64,000 nt of DNA from Ariolimax columbianus (GCA_036924085.1 JAVGWX010000008.1:53203314-53267313); one strand, 5' to 3'; shown: positions 21,180 to 33,369, counted from the stretch's first letter. The notes: generated by a model from the sequence alone, not told the origin. Program-made: numbers and translations.

Positions 21180-23665
21180 TACTATAGGCCGATTTTTTGG
21201 AGTCTTTCCTCATAACTGTAGTTCAGAAATCCAACTATCAGCTTTGTCGCTCTTTTTTGTATCATTTCCAGCATGTTTATATCCCCTCTATGAGAAGGAC
21301 TCCACACCTGTACACAGTACACAAAACTAGGTCTAACTAATTCTTTATACAGTTTGACTATCACTTTCCTGCTCCCATGTTTAATATTTCTTTTTATCAT
21401 AAGTAATATTGCATTTGCCGTTTTCACTGCTACCTGAACTTGCTCCCTCACCTTACCTATATGATCTATTATAACTCCTAGATCCCTTTTCCTTTTCTAT
21501 CTTTCTAATTTTGTTCTCGTCTATCATGTAATTATGTTCCATATTGGATCTACCCAAGTGGATGACTGTACATTTATCTACATTAAACTCCATTTTCCAG
21601 ATTACATACCAGTCTCGAATTTTATCTTAATCCGACCTCAGTATATCAACTTCTGCTTTAGATAACGCACTAATGCATAGTTTTATGTCCTCAGCAAATT
21701 TTGTAATCATGGATCCCATATCAATATCCAAATAGTTTATATATATCAAGAACAAAATTGTACTCAAAACCGAGTCATGTGGCACTTCACTGTTTACTTC
21801 ACACTACTCAGAATACTCCTTATTTATGCACTCTCTGCCGGTTCTCCAATTTTCAATCCATTTGGCAACTTCACCACCTATTCCATGTGCTTTTAACTTT
21901 CTAAATAAGCTTAGATGAGGTACTATACCAAAGGCCTTTGCAAAATCTAGACAAATAACATCCACAGGCTCCCCTAAATCTATCATTTTAGTAACCTCCT
22001 CCATGAATGCTAATAGATATGTAAAGCACGATCTCCGTCTAGTAAACCAATGCTGACTATTTCTAATTAGATTCAACTTGCACAAATGCATTACAATGTT
22101 TTCTTTGATTATTAACTCTAACATTATACAGACTGTGCGGATTAAATTCACCGGTCTATAATTTGCTGGATTTGATTTTTTTGCCATTTTTTAATAAAAT
22201 GATCATCTTTCCAATCCCGTGGAACAATCCATTTTGCAAGTGATTGAAAATATAATATAGCCAATGGTTTTGCTAGTTGGTCTCTAATTTTAAACAGCAA
22301 TTTTGGATGAATACCATCTTGACCTGGACATTTATCCACTTTCAACCCGTCCAATTAAACAAAAAAAACACCATTTCCTCTGTTATACAGATTGATCTTA
22401 ATCCTGCTGTATCCATGTCTTCTTGGAAATATCTGTAGGCTCTAGGATGTTGGAGCAGTCTTCTTTTGTGTAGACTGTGCCAAAGTATTGATTGAGTAGA
22501 TTACCTGCCTCCCTATTCTCACTTATTATTTTTCATGTGTTGTCTATGAGAGGGCCTACTTTGTCCTTCGTTCTTTGTTTATTTCTAATATAAGAACAGG
22601 ATTTACTATTTACTATCAGTCTTGATCCTCTGATCAAGTTTTTTTTTCGAAGTCTATTTTTGCTGTTTTATTAATTTTCTGAGCTATGTTCTGCTTGTCC
22701 AAATATTTTAAATATGTTTTATTTGATTTACCTGGATCTATATATTTATTCCGTGCTTTATTTGTAGCTGCTCTTCTACGTGTAATTATAAATCTAGTTA
22801 TCCACTTTTTACGCTTGGTGTTTGACTCCCTACATGGAACACATTCCTCTTTTAGCTTTTCTAGAACTGTTTTAAAAACTCTCCCACTTTTGTTTAACAT
22901 TTGTTCGATAATATCTTTCCAGATTATGTGGCTCGCTGCCTCTTTCATCTTCTAAACATTTGCCTTAGAGTAGTGGTATGTTGACGTGTTTAGGTTTACT
23001 TCTTTCCCTGCTATAAGCTCTCAGCGGATCTGATGATCACTTGAGCCACACAGTTCCCCAACGGTAACGTTTTCAAAATTTATTTTTTCTCTATAGTAAA
23101 AAAATAAGATGAGTGTGTTTTTGCTTCTGGTGGCTGCTTCTATATGTTGAATCAAAATATTTGTCAGTTATGCACTTAACAAAAGGTTTTGACTCTACAA
23201 GTGCTTCTGCCATATCCCATTTTATTTCTGGAAAGTTTAAATCCCCCATTAATAATAATTTCCCTTCATTTTCCATTTCAATGCTACTAATCAGCTCCTT
23301 ATCTTTTTCTTTTTGACTTGATGGATATCTATAGCATACTTCAATCACAGTTTTTTTTCACCCCCATTTTTTTTATTTCTCCCCATACACTTTCATTTTT
23401 GTTACCTGATAATAAATAATCTTTTATCGTTATATTAACTGATTTTGTACAGTATAATAAAACGCCACCTCCCTTAGCCTTGTCTCCAACTACCCGATCG
23501 TTCCTTAACATTGTATATCCCTCTATTTTAAGTTCACTATCTGCGATGTCCTCATATGTCCATGATTCTGTTACCCTTATTATATCTAGTTTTTCTTCTT
23601 CTACATACAGTTTCATTTCTTCTCTTTATTCTACTATGCTTCTCACATTTGCATAAAAACATTTT
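21180..23665 (-). pseudogene. CR1 ORF2 remnant (endonuclease, RT)
   Basis: Endonuclease: FYANVRSIVE then EEKLDIIRVTESWTYED (23600-23550), VVGDKAKGGGVLLYCTKSVN (about 23480) and KLLLMGDLNFPEIKWDMAE (about 23250). RT: KCPGQDGIHPKLLFKIRD (22330), NPANYRPVNLIRTVC (22170), WFTRRRSCFTYLLAFMEEV (22050), VDVICLDFAKAFGIVPH (21960), a decayed GVPQGS region (SEVPHDSVLSTILFLIYIN), then ITKFAEDIKLCIS (21690), where FADD has become FAED. C-terminus: LVRPSFVYCVQVWSPSHRGD and MLEMIQKRATKLIVGFLNYS (21340-21220). Order and wording are those of CR1/L2-group LINEs. Stops and frameshifts break it into at least six pieces. Confidence 0.8.
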
Positions 23666-23834
23666 AGTTTGTAATTTTGTTGTTTTTCCAATTTTTACGT
23701 TTCCTCTCACATTTTTATTTTTACTTTTCCGATACTTATTTCACACTTCCCTGACCCCAACTCTCCCTTTTGACTACATCCTCTTTAGCAAACTATTGTA
23801 GGCATATCTTTAGTCTCATACTTCATAGGCCTTA

Positions 23835-24645
23835 CTAGTTTACATTTGTAACACAATGATTAAACATATACTTCACTATATCATGCTGTCCTATCTCATT
23901 TAGATGTAAACCTCTTCTGTCTATAATTTTACTTTTGTCTACTTTCACATCAATAAACTCCATTCCCATATCCACACACATCACATGTAACCTATGGTTG
24001 ATATATATTATCTTACTATCTAGATAATCAGACCCATCTGCTCTGTCTAAACTACTCATCATTGTGACCTTTCTGAACTGTTTTTCCTTAAGTGTTCCCA
24101 TAAGACTCTTTTATCTTTGCATTCTTATTTCTGTACCATCCCTCTTTACTCTTTACATTATTTGTCCCTACCAATACCACAACATGACTGTATGCTTTCT
24201 TATCTATCCTTTTTATTCTTCCCTCTATGTCCTCAATACTTCTCTAAAAAGCTCGCTGCCCTGTGAACTGTTTCCTCACTAAAATCTTCCTTACTTCCAA
24301 TTCCTATTTCCTTCTCAAACGCATACCTAACTGACAGTGGCTTTATTTTATCACCTCGACCACCCAACTGCAGCTTCTTTAAAACTTCCTCAATTTTCTC
24401 CTGTTTCATATTTTTTCTGTGATCTGCCTCTTTTCTATCTCCCCCAATCTCTTCTCATCTGTCTTAATATAGCACTCTATTCGAGCCTGCCTCTCTTCTA
24501 CTCTACATACCCTACACATAACGTTTACTTTATCTTCCAAAGTTTAATCTATCCCTACACTAATACAAACATTGCGCCACACAAACTACACAATCTGTCC
24601 TGACCTTACTTCTTCGCATTTCGCCTGGTCTTAGCCATACTAATT
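23835..24645 (-). pseudogene. CR1 ORF1 remnant with SGNH-esterase blocks
   Basis: From 24638: MAKTRRNAKK then a stop, then with a frame change DCVVCVAQC, perhaps a trace of a zinc-finger segment. NVMCRVCRVEERQARIEC follows at about 24530. The esterase block KKAYSHVVVLVGTNNVKSKE (around 24220-24150) holds the G-x-N of SGNH hydrolases. The last block, RRGLHLNEIGQHDIVKYMF (about 23910), carries the H of the catalytic pair. ORF1 proteins of CR1 elements bind nucleic acid and lipid, and the esterase helps retrotransposition in relatives. At least four frame breaks make this copy dead. Confidence 0.65.
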
Positions 24646-25885
24646 ATGTAATGTATTACCTTTAGCCAATAAGTTATACTAATACCTAATACAGTGTATT
24701 CTTGTTATAGCAACACCACAAAATCAAATGTGGTAGGTATTTACCTGTCAACAACTATCGCTAAATACTAGGCCTACAGACAATTTCCACAGTAGACTAA
24801 CTAGCACGACAGACTGTTACTGCTGCACTGTTACACGCCATTGAATTCTGTCAAGGGTCACTAACTATCTGTTACAACCAGACCACTATATTAAAAAATA
24901 TGTTTGCTACAGTAAACTACAATTACAACTATGTTGTTTTTAAACAAATTAATTCACAACACTAATACTTCTGTCACTTTAATTAGCTCTGTTCTTTAAA
25001 ATTGAAACCACCTCCATCTTAAACAACCAGAAGACACACACGACTAGTATCTGTAATTCTGTCATCTATAAGTAACATCTAGCTGTACATTGATGCCTGG
25101 CCAATTAAGAGCAATCAGGATCAGCAGAAACATCTCGATCAAGCCACCTCTCATCCGCTACTGAGTTTCCTGGAAACAGTCTGTGTCGCTGCAGTCAGAT
25201 CAAAGAGGTGGGGGATTGACACTAATTCCCATATAGATGAGCTAACTGAGAACCGACGCATTTCATTACAGCTCGGCGGTCCACGGTACATCTTCCTATG
25301 TGCGCTTCGCGATATAAGGATGTCGACTGTAACCTGCCACCAAAGAAACGCCGTCATTAGTGAATCAACTCAAGTACGAATGCTTTCACAATAACAATTG
25401 AATACCCGGCTGACCATAGGGGAAGACAATGAAGAGATGGTTGTAACAGTTCCAGCCGAAGTATGAGCGTTTAGGGCAATGGTGATGTTGTCAGCGACTC
25501 TGAGAACAAAGGTACCTGAATGTGTGCCAAGGTCGCTCTCCGTCTCGAAACTACGCCAAGGTCACCCACCATCTCGATATTAAGTCAACATAGGAAAACA
25601 GGGGGTTGGGGGAAATAATGTGTCTAGTACAGGTCGAGTCTAGGTGTTGATCACTGGCGTTATAATTTGGGTAGTGGGGGATTAGTGACAGACAGAAGCC
25701 AGCAGAGCTTGATGCGACATTTTGAGTGACAGGAGTTCAGAGTGATGCGTTCCAATGGCAGCTGAATGGAGGGAGAACCAAACTAGAGGATGGCTGGGTC
25801 AAGACATCCTCCAGCGGTTGATTGGGCAACTCTGATACTGCTTGAGACTATATAATACTAGACAAAGTTTAACTCAGGCAGACTG
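24646..25885. other. no gene recognised; may include the CR1 5' leader
   Basis: Sequence directly upstream of CR1 ORF1 is AT-rich to about 25080 and could be its 5' untranslated region. From 25140 the base composition changes and nothing is recognisable. Confidence 0.35.
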
Positions 25886-25886
25886 G

Positions 25887-25887
25887 G

Positions 25888-25933
<46 letters not shown>

Positions 25934-25936
25934 CAG
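25887..25936. repeat. (GA)n microsatellite
   Basis: About 20 ga units with two aca interruptions near the end. Confidence 0.95.
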
Positions 25937-25939
25937 CAT

Positions 25940-26875
25940 TTAGCTAGGAGTCTGTTTAGCTCACCAACTTAATAGAAGAGTTATTGCTAGGCTGTTTTAC
26001 GAATGTTAGTGAGATAGAACAGGGATGACTCAACCAGCATACACCTTTGAGTCTTGGCCAGTCGCTCTATAAGATGTGTGTTGCGCCCTGTTTCTAGAGG
26101 TAATCTGAATGTGTGTTGTACGTGCAGGACACCTTGTGAACGATGTATGTTCTGAAGAGTTACGCGAGTGTACAGATCGACTAGGAGAGATCTGGATGTG
26201 TGTGTGTGTGTGATGTGTAGACACCGAGGGAACGATGTATGTTCCAGAGCGTGTGAATACGCAGATCGATTGAGTGTGTAAGCATATGTGAGTATACATA
26301 GAATATATTGAATGTTTAATGTCCCGATCACCCGTCTGAGGGGATCTGAGTGTGAGTGAATGTACAGAATCCAAACGTGAGGACGACTTTTTGAGAGTGT
26401 ATTGAGGGTGCAGATAAGGGGAGGGAAGTGTGCGGCTAGAACTGGGTTGGAGAAGTCTGTAGCATCATCAATAGCTTTTGCTTATAAACTCCGCGTATCT
26501 ATTTAGTTAAGATTGTATTTCTTGTGTTGTTTGTAATCTAATTGCACTCACTTTAACAGTTGTTGTATGAGTATGATATCATAAATATGCCACCTGCTGC
26601 GTGCTATCATATTTGCTGTGTGTGGTCGTGAATGATGTGTAAACATGTGGTAACATTCTAGATAGAATAACCTCAGTGAAAACCTGGACTCTGCTGCATG
26701 ATTTTGAATGGTCGCCTCGCCGAGCTAAAGTTGTGGGCACACATACTGACGTCACTAACACTTCATCTCTAATGACAACATATGCTATGGGATTATTTTA
26801 TCGTACTTCACATACAAGCTATTGTTTTTTTTATTCTTCCTCTTCTTCGTCGTTGTCGATGACCGTCATCCTGAA
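25940..26875. other. no gene; two diverged similar blocks
   Basis: gaacgatgtatgttctgaag (26137) and gaacgatgtatgttccagag (26230) share surroundings with gatcgact or gatcgatt, suggesting an old roughly 93-bp duplication. Minus-strand frames over it are low-information histidine/threonine-rich reads. Confidence 0.5.
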
Positions 26876-26879
26876 AAGG

Positions 26880-27310
26880 ACTTTGTATTTATTGTTTTTG
26901 TCGTTGTTGCTACGAGACTGCGTTAACTGCGCCTTTCGGCCAGACACATCCGTTTTCAGTGCAATATATTTTTCGGACCAGATCTCTCCTCGATCCCTAT
27001 TCTTTTATTTAAGTTGAACGGTTGCTACAAAAGACGGCATATGTACATGCACAGCCCTGGTTTGATTACCCTCACGTAAGCAGTCAGCTATGGGTCGTTG
27101 ACCCTGACACATGCAGTCAGCTATGGGTCGTTGACCCTGACACAAGCAGTCAGCTATGGGTCGTTGACCCTGACACAAGCAGCCAGCCATGGATCGCTGA
27201 CCCTGATTCACGCAATCAGCTATGGGTCGCCGATACACGCAATCAGTTATAGGTCGCTGACCCTGGCATACGCAATCAGTTATGGGACGCTGACTTCTGA
27301 CCCCTACGTC
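26880..27310 (-). mobile_element. retroposon V, diverged, internal segment amplified
   Basis: In plus orientation: ctgcgttaactgcgcctttc, ggccagacacatccg and ctcgatccctattc correspond to V sequence at 47337-47430. The part that in other V copies reads tagcagtcagctatggattt is here expanded into the 33-bp array at 27080-27290. The V ends are not clear. Confidence 0.55.
27080..27290. repeat. 33-bp minisatellite derived from V
   Basis: About six units of cagtcagctatgggtcgttg, accctgacacaag. The unit matches one stretch of single-copy V at about 47518-47560 (cctgacgctagcagtcagct, atggatttctgacc). As 33 is a multiple of three, several frames stay open across it, which explains apparent small proteins here. 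Confidence 0.85.
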
Positions 27311-27432
27311 ACTGCATCTTTGTCCCAAAGTACGACCTTACAAAATGACGTTCCCGACTCACCATACCTGATAATAACACATACTTTGGGATTATTTTAT
27401 CCTAAGTCAAGTCACGGTTTATTCAATAATAG

Positions 27433-27550
27433 TTACAGTAGTGCCAGCAAGGGAAGTTGTTAGAGACTTCAGTATACTAATTTTATTTTTGCCTCATTGT
27501 AGTCATACTACTGCCAGCAAGGGAAGTTGTTAGAGACTTCAGTATACTAG
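27433..27550. repeat. tandem duplication, about 70 bp
   Basis: ctgccagcaagggaagttgt followed by tagagacttcagtatacta occurs at about 27440 and 27510 with near identity. Confidence 0.8.
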
Positions 27551-28365
27551 GCAACAAATAGTATGAAGTTAGGTGGTCAGTTTCTGTCCTCACTTCCTTT
27601 AATGTCCCTAATAGTATGCGAGGAAGCTATTGACAACGGACTGGAGCGTACCGATAGCGGGGATAGTACCACATATATTGGCCATGAATAGCGAGTGCTC
27701 TGCCACTACGATTTTCGTTTTTGATAGTACTCCACAAACACTATTTGAACTCGCACAATGGCATCACTAACACACTATCCACTGCAGCATTGTCAGCAAT
27801 ATGACTATCCTTCGTATTATCTACAATTATTACATAATAACAACACTTTGTCGTAATAATAATCCGCCCAAGTGTTTTCGATGTTCGAAAGGAAAACAAA
27901 GAACTGTAACCTGCAAAGAATATTGTAAGATAAGACTAAGAAGGATTTAAAATGTGGCATTTTCCCCCTTCCTTGAGAAACCTTAAGGCATACAAACTTC
28001 AATAGATACGGACAGGTCAACAGGTGATTGATTGGCGTGTATTTTTCGAAGACCGTATGCTTCTCGGTGAGTTGATCAGGTTTTGATTGCTTGATTTACA
28101 ATAATAATCCTCTATTCTCTTGTTCCTTAAAACCGCGTATGGAATCACCATTACACTAGGCATCAGTTCGGAAACCTTCGTCAACGCACTCTGTGTACTT
28201 TTGCTGCGTTTATTTCTGCATAGATTTGTTATGTATGATGAAGTTACTAGCGCTATGCACAACTCTCTTTCGTCCCATTTTAAACGTGTAGGTGCAGTGG
28301 GTTTATTCTTTACTCCATAAGTAATAATACTACAAATATAATAATAAGTACGCATCGGAGAAAAG
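27551..28365. other. no gene recognised
   Basis: Opposing short frames (28017-28355 minus, 28120-28320 plus) without motifs. Confidence 0.45.
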
Positions 28366-28367
28366 CG

Positions 28368-28475
28368 TGGCCGAATAGTTTAGATGCCTTCCTGGTGAAA
28401 AGAAAAGCAGCTGATCGATTCCCCGGTAAAGCATTTGTTGTTTTTCTGTTCGGGATGAAATAAACAAACATAGCC
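28368..28475 (+). mobile_element. possible SINE head, single copy
   Basis: gcgtggccgaatagtttaga resembles an A box, and agctgatcgattccccgg, about 35 bp further, resembles a B box. A short body ends near ggatgaaataaac. No second copy is present in the window, so this is only a suggestion. Confidence 0.3.
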
Positions 28476-28479
28476 AGCA

Positions 28480-29124
28480 CACGACGTGGCGACAGCAGTG
28501 GTTAATCGGCCTGTAGTCCTCATCCTAAAAGCCCCTCTACTACCTCAGGATGGAATTAAAGTTGTACAACAGTTTTTTTATGTGTAAATGTTCAGACAGT
28601 TCGCAATAAGCTCAAGAGGCAGAAGTAACCCTAGACTGCTTGTAACCATCCCTTTTTTGACAATTCACCTGGAATCTGCCCGGATGGCAGTAATACCACC
28701 GGAACCACTTTCCCTCTTCCAACCATCCTTAGCTCATTCTGGACAATACATCACAGAAAGCTTTCTATTTCACCAGACGTCAGACAATCACGGAATAAGA
28801 AGACGGCGAAGAAAGACCTACAGAATAATAACCCCTTGCACTACACGACAGAGTTTGCTATATATTTCCCGACAAAGATCTATTTTAGACATTCCTGAGA
28901 CAAACTAAGCCTTTTCTGAGGCCTGCTTTCAGTTCAGAAAGCTTTTAAGATTCCATTGTGAATATCTTCAGTTTCAAGGTGTTTTTTCCTGTTAGAAAAA
29001 TTGTACTTTCCAATAATAGAATTACATTTGTGGTGGTGAACATTTAAAGGTAAACATTTAGTATGACGTAAGATTTACTTATATTAGAACAATTTACAGG
29101 ACAGAATTGCATAAACTAACTATG
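28480..29124. other. no gene recognised
   Basis: A 106-codon plus frame (28588-28908) has no hydrophobic, repeat or family pattern I recognise. No promoter or splice context supports it. Confidence 0.4.
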
Positions 29125-29690
29125 TCTTGGGGAGAAAGACAGTCTGGTCCGGCATGTTAGTTAGGGTCAGGCACAACATGATGATCCGGTATGTTAGTCA
29201 GGGTCAATCAAAACATATTGATATCTCCATGTTAGTCATGGTCAAGCAAAATATGCTGATCAGACACGTTAGTCAGGGCCAGGCAAAACATACTGATCCG
29301 TCATGGTCATCAGGGTCATACAAAACATGCTGGACCGACACGTTAGTCGGGGTCAAGCAGAACATAAGGAAACCACATGTTAGTCAGGGTCAGGCAAAAC
29401 ATACTGATCCGGCATGTTTAGTCAGCGTCAGGCAAAACATACTGGCCAAGACTCTCACCTCGGCTTCCTAATAGCCCTCGCTGGAAACGGGCTGTTTTAA
29501 TGGCAGTCTGGCTAACGAGGTGTGGGATCGACGTGATCCCCGTAGTAGTGAGTAACATGCAGATGACGCCTAGCATAGCAGAACTGCCTGGCAGACCCTG
29601 GTCCACTTTCATCAGCACGCTCGCGATGTGAAGAAAGCAACTTAACGACCATTTTAGGGCGCACAAAAGTGCAACCTACTCAAGGGGGTC
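29125..29690 (+). mobile_element. repeat Z, largest copy
   Basis: About eight units of the 40-bp minisatellite (29140-29450: catgttagtcagggtcaggc, aaaacatactgatccgg) precede the Z flank: ggccaagactctcacctcgg, gaaacgggctgttttaatgg, cagtctggctaacgaggtgt, gtgatccccgtagtagtgag, catagcagaactgcctgg and ggcgcacaaaagtgcaacct. SINE Y starts immediately after. The number of internal units differs between Z copies (about eight, five, one). Confidence 0.75.
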
Positions 29691-29691
29691 G

Positions 29692-29950
29692 CTGAAGTCC
29701 AGAGGTTAAGGCACTAGACTCTCAAAGTGATGAACGGAAATAGGGCGCTCGAATCCGGCAAGTTTCAAGCCACCCCTGGTCTCACGAGAGGTAAGACCAG
29801 AGTGCCTGAGTCCTGAGTTACCTCCATTCGTCTCGACCAATAGTCTTGCTACTGATCTAAGGTAACTCAGGATAAGAGTGAGGTTGATGACTAGCGCATA
29901 ATCTTCCTCACTATAATCCAAATACAGCATACATCACATTATTAAGTGAA
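29692..29950 (+). mobile_element. SINE Y, copy 2, founder of the 75-bp satellite
   Basis: The tRNA-like head has gtccagaggttaaggcacta (A-box-like) and gcgctcgaatccgg (B-box-like, 29748-29761). caaagtgatgaacggaaa (29716-29733) and agccacccctggtctcacg are shared with copy 1. The 3' part from about 29871 (gataagagtgaggttgatga, ctagcgcataatcttcctca, ctataatccaaatacag) is the first unit of the satellite that follows. Its ctagcgcat and ccaaatacag spellings are closer to SINE copy 1 than those of later units are. Confidence 0.75.
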
Positions 29951-32900
29951 GAGTGAGGTTGATGACCAGCACATAATCTTCCTCACTATAATCCAGATAC
30001 AGCGTACATCACATTATTAAGATAAGAGTGAGGTTGATGACCAGCACATAATCTTCCTCACTATAATCCTCATACAGCGCACATCACATTATTAAAATAA
30101 GAGTGAGGTTGATGACCAGCACATAATCTTCCTCACTATAATCCTCATACAGCGCACATCACATTATTAAGATAAGAGTGAGGTTGATGACCAGCACATA
30201 ATCTTCCTCCCTATAATCCTCATACAGCGCACATCACATTATTAAGATAAGAGTGAGGTTGATGACCAGTACATAATCTTCCTCACTATAATCCTCATAC
30301 AGCGCACATCACATTATTAAGATAAGAGTGAGGTTGATGACCAGCACATAATCTTCCTCACTATAATCCTCATACAGCGCACATCACATTATTAAGATAA
30401 GAGTGAGGTTGATGACCAGCACATAATCTTCCTCACTATAATCCTCATACAGCGCACATCACATTATTAAGATAAGAGTGAGGTTGATGACCAGCACATA
30501 ATCTTCCTCCCTATAATCCTCATACAGCGCACATCACATTATTAAGATAAGAGTGAGGTTGATGACCAGCACATAATCTTCCTCCCTATAATCCTCATAC
30601 AGCGTACATCACATTATTAAGATAAGAGTGAGGTTGATGACCAGCACATAATCTTCCTCCCTATAATCCTCATACAGCGCACATCACATTATTAAGATAA
30701 GAGTGAGGTTGATGACCAGCACATAATCTTCCTCCCTATAATCCTCATACAGCGTACATCACATTATTAAGATAAGAGTGAGGTTGATGACCAGCACATA
30801 ATCTTCCTCCCTATAATCCGCATACAGCGTACATCACATTATTAAGATAAGAGTGAGGTTGATGACCAGCACATAATCTTCCTCCCTATAATCCTCATAC
30901 AGCGTACATCACATTATTAAGATAAGAGTGAGGTTGATGACCAGCACATAATCTTCCTCCCTATAATCCGCATACAGCGTACATCACATTATTAAGATAA
31001 GAGTGAGGTTGATGACCAGCACATAATCTTCCTCCCTATAATCCGCATACAGCGTACATCACATTATTAAGATAAGAGTGAGGTTGATGACCAGCACATA
31101 ATCTTCCTCCCTATAATCCGCATACAGCGTACATCACATTATTAAGATAAGAGTGAGGTTGATGACCAGCACATAATCTTCCTCCCTATAATCCGCATAC
31201 AGCGTACATCACATTATTAAGATAAGAGTGAGGTTGATGACCAGCACATAATCTTCCTCCCTATAATCCTCATACAGCGTACATCACATTATTAAGATAA
31301 GAGTGAGGTTGATGACCAGCACATAATCTTCCTCACTATAATCCTCATACAGCGTACATCACATTATTAAGATAAGAGTGAGGTTGATGACCAGCACATA
31401 ATCTTCCTCACTATAATCCTCATACAGCGTACATCACATTATTAAGATAAGAGTGAGGTTGATGACCAGCACATAATCTTCCTCCCTATAATCCGCATAC
31501 AGCGTACATCACATTATTAAGATAAGAGTGAGGTTGATGACCAGCACATAATCTTCCTCCCTATAATCCTCATACAGCGTACATCACATTATTAAGATAA
31601 GAGTGAGGTTGATGACCAGCACATAATCTTCCTCACTATAATCCTCATACAGCGTACATCACATTATTAAGATAAGAGTGAGGTTGATGACCAGCACATA
31701 ATCTTCCTCACTATAATCCTCATACAGCGTACATCACATTATTAAGATAAGAGTGAGGTTGATGACCAGCACATAATCTTCCTCACTATAATCCTCATAC
31801 AGCGCACATCACATTATTAAGATAAGAGTGAGGTTGATGACAAGCACATAATCTTCCTCACTATAATCCTCATACAGCGCCCATCACATTATTAAGACAA
31901 GAGTGAGGTTGATGACCAGCACATAATCTTCCTCACTATAATCCTCATACAGCGCACATCACATTATTAAGATAAGAGTGAGGTTGATGACCAGCACATA
32001 ATCTTCCTCCCTATAATCCTCATACAGCACACATCACATTATTAAGATAAGAGTGAGGTTGATGACCAGCACATAATCTTCCTCCCTATAATCCTCATAC
32101 AGCGCACATCACATTATTAAGATAAGAGTGAGGTTGATGACCAGCACATAATCTTCCTCCCTATAATCCTCATACAGCACACATCACATTATTAAGATAA
32201 GAGTGAGGTTGATGACCAGCACATAATCTTCCTCACTATAATCCTCATACAGCGCACATCACATTATTAAGATAAGAGTGAGGTTGATGACCAGCACATA
32301 ATCTTCCTCACTATAATCCTCATACAGCGAACATCACATTATTAAGATAAGAGTGAGGTTGATGACCAGCACATAATCTTCCTCACTATAATCCTCATAC
32401 AGCGCACATCACATTATTAAGATAAGAGTGAGGTTGATGACCAGCACATAATCTTCCTCACTATAATCCTCATACAGCGCACATCACATTATTAAGATAA
32501 GAGTGAGGTTGATGACAAGCACATAATCTTCCTCACTATAATCCTCATACAGCGCCCATCACATTATTAAGACAAGAGTGAGGTTGATGACCAGCACATA
32601 ATCTTCCTCACTATAATCCTCATACAGCGCACATCACATTATTAAGATAAGAGTGAGGTTGATGACCAGCACATAATCTTCCTCCCTATAATCCTCATAC
32701 AGCACACATCACATTATTAAGATAAGAGTGAGGTTGATGACCAGCACATAATCTTCCTCCCTATAATCCTCATACAGCGCACATCACATTATTAAGATAA
32801 GAGTGAGGTTGATGACCAGCACATAATCTTCCTCCCTATAATCCTCATACAGCACACATCACATTATTAAGATAAGAGTGAGGTTGATGACCAGCACATA

Positions 32901-33022
32901 ATCTTCCTCACTATAATCCTCATACAGCGCACATCACATTATTAAGATAAGAGTGAGGTTGATGACCAGCACATAATCTTCCTCACTATAATCCTCATAC
33001 AGCGAACATCACATTATTAAGA
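29871..33022 (+). repeat. 75-bp satellite, 42 units
   Basis: The phrase gagtgaggttgatga begins at 29876 and recurs every 75 bp, with no length change, to 32951: 42 units. Each holds gagtgaggttgatgaccagc, acataatcttcctc, ctataatcc and acatcacattattaagataa. A few positions vary (cctca/cctcc; tcat/gcat; gcgc/gcgt/gcac/gcga). The last 18 units are two copies of a nine-unit block: gatgacaagc at 31836 and 32511, and gcgaacatc at 32327 and 33002, both 675 bp apart. Although 75 is a multiple of three, every frame has stops, so it is not coding. It ends abruptly at gacaaacccg. Confidence 0.95.
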
Positions 33023-33369
33023 CAAACCCGTCGAATGTTGTGGCCGTCATCGCCTCGCCATGGGCAATAACTTCAGGGAACCACTGCTGAAACCAATTAT
33101 TTAACTTTTTGTTTCAATCTCTTCTATTTCTTGTTCTTCTTGTATCTTCAAACTTCGACATGTATGACTCTAATAAAGGCAGTAATCAGCTCGAGGTTTC
33201 GGATATCTCAGTAGAGTATCTCGTTTAAGGAAGCAGACTGCTGCCAGGTGGCACTCTTTACACCGATGCACGCTGATCGCGTCAGTAACAATTGTGTGAT
33301 TGGCATAGTGCACAGATCCAAACTGCCAATTGCTAATTTATGAGAGTTGTTGATATGCTTTATCTTGTA
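33023..33369. other. nothing recognised
   Basis: Sequence after the satellite without similarity to the SINE Y 3' flank elsewhere. Confidence 0.4.

Larger units (their letters stand above)
20815..24645 (-). mobile_element. CR1-like LINE, nearly full length, inactive
   Basis: Read from right to left. ORF1 opens near 24638 with MAKTRRNAKK and a stop, and carries an SGNH-esterase domain. ORF2 holds the APE-type endonuclease (23660-23000), linker (22950-22630), RT (22354-21480) and C-terminal region (21451-21180). The 3' untranslated region ends with gaaccagtataaaaacgtta, agttcagttaag at about 20820. Frameshifts and stops are scattered throughout, and the RT catalytic FADD reads FAED. CR1 elements of this build retrotranspose by target-primed reverse transcription and end in short tandem repeats, not poly-A. 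No flanking duplication was found. The 5' untranslated part may reach to about 25.1 kb. Confidence 0.8.

Noticed and set aside
23556..24603. Plus-strand hydrophobic ORFs
   Set aside because: Antisense shadows of the AT-rich CR1-like ORF1 and endonuclease.
28588..28908. 106-codon plus-strand ORF as a candidate host gene
   Set aside because: No recognisable domain, promoter, splice or composition signal; length is within chance in non-coding DNA.
29871..33022. CRISPR array (75-bp regular spacing)
   Set aside because: Whole units repeat without unique spacers, the sequence derives from a SINE, and the context is animal DNA.
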